Source of the DNA: Agrococcus jejuensis
GTDB taxonomy: Bacteria > Actinomycetota > Actinomycetes > Actinomycetales > Microbacteriaceae
Reading direction: 5' to 3'
DNA: 64,000 nt
Assembly: GCF_007679035.1 (NCBI RefSeq)
Contig: NZ_VEFR01000002.1
Span: forward strand, 186,001 to 250,000
The notes beneath the pieces were generated by a model, which ran no database searches, was not told where the DNA came from, and was given only the letters and a program-made list of their open reading frames with translations. Within the stretch, counting starts at the first letter, position 1, and the number at the start of each line of letters is the position of its first letter. Below are positions 48,122-54,586 of the stretch, one piece after another. A program made the position numbers and the translations under genes.

Positions 48122-50083
48122 GTGGGACCCATGCGATATTCGATCGGCGTAGACCTCGGCACGACCTCGCTCGCGGTCGCGATCGGCGACGACCTGGGCA
48201 CGCGCGCCGCACAGCTGTCGCCGGTGCTCGTGGAGCCGTCGGTCGCCCTCTGCGCCGCCGACGGCACGATCCTCACCGGCCAGGCCGCGCTCGACGCCGC
48301 CGCCGACGACCCGACGAGGCTCGTGCGCGGCTTCAAGCGGCGCCTCGGCGACCCGACGCCGATCATCGTCGGCGGCGTGGGCTTCGCCCCGGAGGCGCTC
48401 ATGGCGGCGCAGCTGCGCGACGTCGTCGCGCGCATCACGGAGCTGCAGGGCGAGGCGCCCGCGCACGTCGTGCTCACGTGCCCGGCGGCATGGGGCCCGT
48501 ACCGCCGCGAGCAGTTCGCGCAGATCGCCGAGCTCTCCGGCGTCGCGGTCGACGAGATCGTCACGGAGCCCGTCGCGACCGCGACGTCGGTGTCGCGCGA
48601 TCGCCCGCTCGACGACGGCGCGATCGTCGCCGTCTTCGACCTCGGCGGCCGCACCTTCGACGCGACGGTGCTGCGGATGGGCGCCGATGGCCTCGAGGTG
48701 CTCGGCACCCCCGAGGGCGTGGAGCACCTCGGCGGCGACGACTTCGACGACGCCATCCGCGGCCTGCTCGACCAGCGCGTCGGCGGGCGCATCTCGGCCC
48801 TCGACGCCGCGAAGCCCGACGAGGCCGCGACGCTCGCGGCGATCGACGAGGCCTGCACGCTCGCGAAGGAGGCGCTGTCGGTGCGGGAGGAGACGGTGGT
48901 GCGTCTGCCGTTCGACGACGCCGACCACCCCATCACGATCATGCGCGCCGACCTCGAGCGCAGCATCCGCCCCGCCGTCGGCCTCGCGGTCGCCGCCCTG
49001 CTGCGCACGATCCACTCGGCCGGCATCGATGCCGACGCCGTCTCGACCGTCATCCTCGCCGGGGGCTCGTCGCGCATCCCGCTCGTCGCCGAGGAGGTCG
49101 CGAGCATCGGCAGGCCCGTCGCCGCGACGCACCACCCCAAGTTCACCGTGGCGCTCGGCGCGGCAGAGCGGGCTCGCGCGATCGCCGCCTCGGCGCTCGC
49201 CATCGACGGCGATGCCGCCGCCGCTTCCGTCGCCACGCCGGTCATCGCATCGCCCGCCCCCGTGCCCGGCTCGGCGCCGACGGCCCCGCGCGGGCCTCGA
49301 CGGCTGCGCATCCCCCGCGGGTACGCGCTCGTCGCCGGTGCCGCGGTCGCCGCGCTCGTCGCCGGAGCGATCGTCGTGGGCGCCATGCTCGGTCGCGACG
49401 GCGACCCCGACACGGCGGCGCCCGACGCCAACGTCCAGTCCGAGTCGAGCACCGAGCCGAGCGTGCCGCCCACCGTCACCGCCACGGCCGCGCCCGTGCC
49501 CGCGAGCGCGCAGGACGAGGCGGAGGCGACCGTCGCATCGCCCGTGTTCACGGGCGGCAGCTCGACCACGGGGCTCGACCTGTTCGTGCAGTCGGCCGAC
49601 CCCTCGGGCGTCTGGGGGCTCACGCCCTTCGTCGACGGCGAGGCGATCAGGCCGAACCTCACGCTCACGCAGTCCGACGGCGGCCTGCGGGCACTGTGGA
49701 CGAGCGGCGGCCCGGCGCAGTTCTACGCGCAGACCCTCGGCGACCCGCTCGACCTCGGCGAGATCGCCGACGACGACGGCGCGCTCGTGTTCGACGTCAC
49801 GCTCAACGCGGGCACGGCCGACCACCTCGAGATCGCGACGCACTGCGGCTACCCGTGCGGCGGCTCCGTCGACGTGACGAGCGTCATCGCGAACGTCGCT
49901 CAGGGCGAGACGACCCACGTCATCATCCCCGTCGAGTGCTTCACGGCATCCGGCCTGCTCCCCGAGTCCGTCGACACCCCCTTCCTCGCCCTCGGCTCGG
50001 GCGACGTCGACATGACGTTCCGCGAGATCCGCTGGGAGAACCTGGCGGGCGCCGACCCGACGGCGGTGCGCTGCGGGCCATGA
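48122..50083 (+). CDS. Membrane-anchored Hsp70-like ATPase fused to an extracellular ExoP_C-like domain
   Basis: A 653-residue fusion starting at GTG; TATCGT lies 7 bases upstream, so the transcript is probably leaderless (ATG at 48131 is an alternative). Residues 1-365 are an Hsp70/actin-type ATPase: SIGVDLGTTSLAVAIG, phosphate-2 VFDLGGRTFDATVL, adenosine motif ILAGGSSRIPLV. The Hsp70 peptide-binding domain is missing. A Pro-rich linker leads to one membrane helix (about 400-424), a Thr/Pro-rich stalk and, from about 475, a beta-sandwich with CGYPCGGSVDVTSV and VIIPVECFTASG that resembles the C-terminal carbohydrate-binding-like module of ExoP-type beta-glucosidases (recalled from the family, unverified). 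It may couple an outside ligand to ATPase state (inference). Confidence 0.83.
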   Translation: MGPMRYSIGVDLGTTSLAVAIGDDLGTRAAQLSPVLVEPSVALCAADGTILTGQAALDAAADDPTRLVRGFKRRLGDPTPIIVGGVGFAPEALMAAQLRDVVARITELQGEAPAHVVLTCPAAWGPYRREQFAQIAELSGVAVDEIVTEPVATATSVSRDRPLDDGAIVAVFDLGGRTFDATVLRMGADGLEVLGTPEGVEHLGGDDFDDAIRGLLDQRVGGRISALDAAKPDEAATLAAIDEACTLAKEALSVREETVVRLPFDDADHPITIMRADLERSIRPAVGLAVAALLRTIHSAGIDADAVSTVILAGGSSRIPLVAEEVASIGRPVAATHHPKFTVALGAAERARAIAASALAIDGDAAAASVATPVIASPAPVPGSAPTAPRGPRRLRIPRGYALVAGAAVAALVAGAIVVGAMLGRDGDPDTAAPDANVQSESSTEPSVPPTVTATAAPVPASAQDEAEATVASPVFTGGSSTTGLDLFVQSADPSGVWGLTPFVDGEAIRPNLTLTQSDGGLRALWTSGGPAQFYAQTLGDPLDLGEIADDDGALVFDVTLNAGTADHLEIATHCGYPCGGSVDVTSVIANVAQGETTHVIIPVECFTASGLLPESVDTPFLALGSGDVDMTFREIRWENLAGADPTAVRCGP

Positions 50084-50212
50084 CGGCGAGGTAGGGACAC
50101 CCCTACCCGCGGCGTCGGGATGACAGCCCGAGCGGGGGGATGAGCCCAGAGACACCGCCTTCGCGCGGTCGGACGATCGAGAGAGACGTCGACCGACGGG
50201 AAGGACGCGCTC

Positions 50213-50758
50213 ATGGCCATCGCCGCAGCACCGACCAGGACCAGCACCCAGGACACCAGGGCGTTCGACGCGCTGGTCGCCGAGCACCGACCGGGGCTCG
50301 TGCGCTACGCGACGCGACTCATGGGCGGCGACGTCGCCGCGGCGGAGGACGTCGCGCAGGAGACCCTGCTGCGCGCATGGCGCCACCTCGACCGTCTCAC
50401 CGAGCAGCAGGGATCCGTGCGCGGCTGGCTCACGCGCGTCGCCCACAACGTCGCCATGGACCAGCACCGCGCCCGTCGCTCCCGCCCCACGGAGATCGCC
50501 TGGACCCAGTTCGACGAGGAGCGCGCAGCGTCGCTCGACGACCCGGCGCGCGAGGTCGAGGACCGCGTGCTCGTGACCGAGCTGCTCGCGCACGTCTCGC
50601 CCATCCACCGCTCGACCCTCGCCGAGGTGTACCTCTCCGACCAGACGGCCGCCGCCGCCGCCGCGCGGCTCGGCGTGCCGGTGGGCACCGTGAAGAGCCG
50701 CGTGTTCCACGCCCTGCGCACGATGCGGACGCAGGGCGGCGCGGCGCTGGCCGCCTGA
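50213..50758 (+). CDS. ECF-type RNA polymerase sigma factor
   Basis: A 181-residue sigma-70 family ECF factor with GGAAGGA upstream. Region 2 is AAAEDVAQETLLRAWRHLDR followed by VRGWLTRVAHNVAMDQHRAR, which recognises the -10 element. Region 4 is ELLAHVSPIHRSTLAEVYLS followed by TAAAAAARLGVPVGTVKSRV. The sequence resembles the mycobacterial SigL group. No zinc anti-sigma gene follows, which is unusual for that group; the membrane Hsp70-like protein just upstream is the only obvious candidate for signal input. The 129-base gap upstream contains no strong promoter match. Confidence 0.9.
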   Translation: MAIAAAPTRTSTQDTRAFDALVAEHRPGLVRYATRLMGGDVAAAEDVAQETLLRAWRHLDRLTEQQGSVRGWLTRVAHNVAMDQHRARRSRPTEIAWTQFDEERAASLDDPAREVEDRVLVTELLAHVSPIHRSTLAEVYLSDQTAAAAAARLGVPVGTVKSRVFHALRTMRTQGGAALAA

Positions 50759-50778
50759 CGCCTGCTCGCTCGAGACGG

Positions 50779-50807
50779 ATGCCCGCCAGGCTCGGCCTGG
50801 CGGGCAT
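50779..50807 (+). terminator. Terminator after the ECF sigma gene
   Basis: A perfect 12-bp stem ATGCCCGCCAGG with CCTGGCGGGCAT around loop CTCGG, 21 bases after the sigma-factor stop. No T-run follows. Confidence 0.85.
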
Positions 50808-50823
50808 CGTCGCGGTCGTCGCC

Positions 50824-50965
50824 GGTGGGCTCGCTTCGAGGCTCGCTGCGGGCGGTCCTCGGGTCCGGCCCGGGAGACGCTCCCTGAGGTGCGAGCCTCG
50901 AAGGGTCCCACCGAGGACCTCGGATGGATCCGCTCGAGGCTCGCCCTTCGGGCTCGCACCTCGAG
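50824..50965. repeat. Cluster of CTTCGAGGCTC/GCACCTCGAG palindromes
   Basis: Left arm GGTGGGCTCGCTTCGAGGCTCGC (split here as positions 50824-50846) faces GCGAGCCTCGAAGGGTCCCA at 50891-50910 with few mismatches. A second smaller palindrome, CTCGAGG (50933-50939) with CCTCGAG (50959-50965), follows. Relatives occur at 11461-11499. The cluster fills the space between the convergent sigma-factor and AAA-protein genes. Confidence 0.7.
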
Positions 50966-50998
50966 GATCGGTCCTGGGGAGATCGGACCTCCTCGGCG

Positions 50999-53989
50999 TC
51001 AGGCGCCGATCGCCTCGGGTGCCGGCACGTCCTCGGGCAGCAGCAGCACGAGGTCGTCCATCGTCGGGTCCTCGATGGTGCGCGTGCGGCGCGCGTGGTT
51101 CGCGATCGCAGCATCCATGACCTGGCGCGCGTAGCGGCCGTTGCCGAACGACGCCGTGCGGTCGACCGACGCGAAGTGGCCGCGCAGCGCCGCGACCGTC
51201 GAGCCCGTGCACTCGTAGCCCGAGCCCGTCGCGTGCTGGTTGACGATCGTCACGAGCTCGTCGGGCGTGTAGTTCGCGAACCGCACCCGGTGCGAGAAGC
51301 GCGAGTCGAGCCCCGGGTTCGTGGCGAGGAACTGATCCATCTCGCGCTCGTAGCCCGCCGCGATCACGACGACCTCGTCGCGGTGGTCCTCCATGAGCTT
51401 CACGAGCGTGTCGACCGACTCCTTGCCGAAGTCGGCACCGTTGCCGCCGCCCGAGGCGAGCGTGTACGCCTCGTCGATGAACAGCACGCCGCCGCGGGCG
51501 CGGTCGAACGCCTCGGTCGTGCGCCTGGCCGTGTGGCCCACGTACTCGCCCACGAGGTCGGCGCGCGACACCTCGGTGACCTGGCCCTGTGCGAGCACGC
51601 CGAGTGCCGTGAGCAGCGAGCCGTAGAGGCGCGCGACGGTCGTCTTGCCGGTGCCGGGAGGGCCGGCGAAGATCAGGTGCCTGCTGAGCGACGGCGCGGG
51701 CAGGCCCGCCGCCTGCCTGCGGCGTGCGGAGGTGAGCAGGTCGACCATGCCCTGCACCTCCTCCTTCACGTCGTCGAGGCCCACGAGCTCGCGCAGCGTG
51801 CCGAGCAGCTGCTCCACCCGCTCCTCGTCGACGCGGCCGACGCCGGCGCCGATCGACGAGCCGGGCAGCGGGCCGAGGTCGTCGGGCACGAGCCGCGTGA
51901 GCGTGAGCGAGTCCACCTCGGCGGCGTTGCCGAGCCGATACGCCTGCCTGCCGAGCATCTCCTCGAAGACCTTGCGCGCCGTGCGGCCGTTGCCGAACGT
52001 CTCGTCGCGCGGCAGCTTCGTGAAGTAGTCGTGCAGCGCCGCGCGCGTCTCGAACTCGAGGCTGTAGTGGTTGCCGCGGCAGAGGTTCTCGACGATCGTC
52101 ACCATCTCGGCCGACGAGTAGTCGGTGAACTCGATCGTGCGCGAGAAGCGCGACGACAGGCCGGGGTTCGCGGCCATGAACGTGCGCATGTCGTTCGTGT
52201 AGCCGGCGACGATGACGACGACGTCGTCGCGGTGGTCCTCCATGAGCTTCACGAGCGTGTCGATCGCCTCGCCACCGAAGTCGTTGCTCGACCCGCCGTC
52301 CTTCGACAGGGCGTACGCCTCGTCGATGAACAGCACGCCGCCGAGGGCCTTGCCGAACTGCTCGGAGGTCTTGATGGCGGTGCCGCCGATGACCGCGGCG
52401 ACGAGGTCGGGCCGCGCGACCTCGACGAGCTGGCCGGTGCGCACGACGCCGAGGGCGGCGAGGATGCGGCCGTAGAGGCGGGCGACGGTCGTCTTGCCGG
52501 TGCCGGGCGACCCGGCGAACACGAGGTGCCGCGAGACGGGCGGCGACGGCAGCCCCGCCTCGGCGCGGCGCTCGGCCATCTGGTGCATGCGCACGAGCGT
52601 CTCGACCTGGCGCTTGACGCTGTCGAGGCCGACGAGCTCGTCGAGCTCGGCGAGCAGGCGATCGAGCTCGTCCTGCCCTGGGCGCTCGGGAGGGGCGCCG
52701 GCCGTCTCGACGCCGCGCGGGAGCGCGGGTGCGCCGTCCTGCGCGTCGTCGTCGACGGCATCCTGCGGCTGCTCGACCTCGACCTCCGCGTCGGGACCGA
52801 TGCGCACCTCGTCGCCGACGTCGACCATGCGCGTGCGTCGCAGCGCACCCGTGGCCGAGTCCTGCCAGGCGACGCCGACGCTCGAGCCGCGCACGGAGCC
52901 GCCGTCGACCGCGAGCCGTGCCGCGTCGCGGGCGACGGCCCCCTCGGCGTCGGCATCGACGACCCGCACGTTCGTGAGCGCCGCCGTCGCGTCGTCGGAT
53001 GCGGTGACGCCCGCGCCCGCGGGCCGCTCGATCGTCGAGTCGAGCAGCGTGAGCGACGCCGTGCCGGCGACGACGATCGCGTCGTGGCCCGCGCCGCGCA
53101 GCTCGCATGCCTCGGCCGTGAGCCGCGCGCGCTCGATGAGGTGCAGCGCGTGCGTCGCACCGTCGTCGATGCGCACGCGCGCGAGCTCGACGACCGCGTC
53201 GGCCATGCCGACGATGCCCTGGCCGCCGAGCCGCTGCATCGCGACGTCGCGCAGGGTGGCGGATGCACCGGTCGTGACGAGCACCCCGATGCCGTCGCCG
53301 TCGGCGATCAGGGTGCCCGAGGCATCGAGGCTCGCACCGCCCTCGACCGTGATGGCGGCGTTCTCGACCGAGCCGATCGTGCCGCGCACGAGCGTGAGCT
53401 GGCCGCCGTCGGCGACGAGCAGGCCGCCCTGCACGGCGTCGATGGCCGAGTCGGTGAGGTGGGCGGAGCTCGGACCGCGCACGACGAGCGCCGTCGTGGC
53501 GATGTCGTGCAGGCGTCCGCCGACGATCTCGGTCCTGCCACCCTCGTACACGAGCACGCCCGCGCCTGCGTCGTTGAGGACGTTCGTGTCGTGCATCGAC
53601 AGCTGCGCCTCGGCACGCACGACGAGCGCGACCTCGGTGGACGCCTCGACGGTGCAGTCGTCGAGCGACAGCGCCCCCGACTCCACGTCGACGGCCACGT
53701 CGCCACCGTCGCGGGCGATCGTCACGCCCGAGACGCGCACCTCGACGGCTGCGCTGCGGATCGCGGCTCCCGTGGCGCTCTCGATGCGCACCTCGCCGGC
53801 GTCCCCGACGCCCGAGAGCGAGACGGCACGGTCGACCGTCAGCGACTCCCGGTAGATGCCGGGGCGGATGGAGATGACGTCGCCGTCGTTCGCGGCGGCG
53901 AGGGCCGAGGCGATGGACTGGTGGCAGTCGGGGTTGTCGGCGGCGACCGTGAGCACCGCGCGCTCGGGGGCGATCAGTCGAGTGGCCAT
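50999..53989 (-). CDS. Beta-helix protein fused to two CbxX/EccA-type AAA+ ATPase domains
   Basis: A 996-residue protein. The start MATRLIAPERAVLTVAADNP lies inside the end of the upstream gene (16-base overlap). Residues 30-440 form a right-handed parallel beta-helix: an opening IASALAAANDGDVISIRPGI followed by a dozen or more about 23-residue rungs (for example LSLDDCTVEASTEVALVVRA). After an acidic linker come two AAA domains of the CbxX/CfqX/EccA family: Walker A GSPGTGKTTVARLYG near 493 and GPPGTGKTTVARLYG near 776; Walker B GVLFIDEAYAL near 551 and GVLFIDEAYTL near 833. EccA proteins act in type VII secretion. It is the last gene of the giant-protein operon. Confidence 0.9.
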   Translation of the reverse strand: MATRLIAPERAVLTVAADNPDCHQSIASALAAANDGDVISIRPGIYRESLTVDRAVSLSGVGDAGEVRIESATGAAIRSAAVEVRVSGVTIARDGGDVAVDVESGALSLDDCTVEASTEVALVVRAEAQLSMHDTNVLNDAGAGVLVYEGGRTEIVGGRLHDIATTALVVRGPSSAHLTDSAIDAVQGGLLVADGGQLTLVRGTIGSVENAAITVEGGASLDASGTLIADGDGIGVLVTTGASATLRDVAMQRLGGQGIVGMADAVVELARVRIDDGATHALHLIERARLTAEACELRGAGHDAIVVAGTASLTLLDSTIERPAGAGVTASDDATAALTNVRVVDADAEGAVARDAARLAVDGGSVRGSSVGVAWQDSATGALRRTRMVDVGDEVRIGPDAEVEVEQPQDAVDDDAQDGAPALPRGVETAGAPPERPGQDELDRLLAELDELVGLDSVKRQVETLVRMHQMAERRAEAGLPSPPVSRHLVFAGSPGTGKTTVARLYGRILAALGVVRTGQLVEVARPDLVAAVIGGTAIKTSEQFGKALGGVLFIDEAYALSKDGGSSNDFGGEAIDTLVKLMEDHRDDVVVIVAGYTNDMRTFMAANPGLSSRFSRTIEFTDYSSAEMVTIVENLCRGNHYSLEFETRAALHDYFTKLPRDETFGNGRTARKVFEEMLGRQAYRLGNAAEVDSLTLTRLVPDDLGPLPGSSIGAGVGRVDEERVEQLLGTLRELVGLDDVKEEVQGMVDLLTSARRRQAAGLPAPSLSRHLIFAGPPGTGKTTVARLYGSLLTALGVLAQGQVTEVSRADLVGEYVGHTARRTTEAFDRARGGVLFIDEAYTLASGGGNGADFGKESVDTLVKLMEDHRDEVVVIAAGYEREMDQFLATNPGLDSRFSHRVRFANYTPDELVTIVNQHATGSGYECTGSTVAALRGHFASVDRTASFGNGRYARQVMDAAIANHARRTRTIEDPTMDDLVLLLPEDVPAPEAIGA

Positions 53990-54576
53990 GTCGTGCCCTC
54001 CCAGGCGTCGGGGCGGATGGCTGCCGACAGCCGCCGCCAGGTCTCCGCGTCGATCGGTGCGGCCGGCCCCGCAGCCCGCAGGTGGGCGACGAGCTCGGGG
54101 TCGGGCGCGATCCAGTGGTGCTCGAGGTAGTAGGCGACGGCGTCGCTCCAGATCCATGCGCCGTCGGAGCGCAGGTCGGCGGGCACGGCGGCATCGACGT
54201 CGCCGAGGTCGTCGCGCAGCGGCTGCGAGGCGCGCACGACGATCGAGCCCGACCGCAGCAGCACGAGCAGCGCGTCGCGCTCGTGCTGGTCGACGATCAC
54301 GGGGTGGTCCGCGGCGAACCAGGGCGTGCCGTCGCGCTGGCCGTCGAACACGCGCGCGACGCGCGGCGGCGGCACCCGACGTCGCGTCGAGAGCCGGGCG
54401 GCGACGTCGCGCAGCAGGGCGCGGATGCGCTGCGCGCCGCGCGCGGTCCCGTACGGCTCGACGGAGGGGGTGGGCGACTCGGGTGCCGCGGCGGTCGTGG
54501 CGGCGTCAGGCTCGTGCTCGACCGGTGGCGACGAGGACTCGTCGTGCTGCTGGGGTGCGGGGAGCTCTGACGTCAT
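53974..54576 (-). CDS. Hypothetical protein with DG-W-W motif, operon partner
   Basis: A 200-residue protein, 10 bases after the 963-residue gene and overlapping the AAA gene by 16 bases. Residues 1-50 are disordered (Glu, Pro, Ser, Thr). The rest is one domain with WFAADHPVIVDQHERDALLV and the distinctive end DLRSDGAWIWSDAVAYYLEH then HWIAPDPELVAHLRA. I recall the pattern TDG-W-W-AV-YYL from actinobacterial proteins near large secreted proteins, but I cannot name a function. Position suggests an accessory or immunity-type role (inference). Confidence 0.75.
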   Translation of the reverse strand: MTSELPAPQQHDESSSPPVEHEPDAATTAAAPESPTPSVEPYGTARGAQRIRALLRDVAARLSTRRRVPPPRVARVFDGQRDGTPWFAADHPVIVDQHERDALLVLLRSGSIVVRASQPLRDDLGDVDAAVPADLRSDGAWIWSDAVAYYLEHHWIAPDPELVAHLRAAGPAAPIDAETWRRLSAAIRPDAWEGTTWPLD

Positions 54577-54586
54577 GCGATCCACC

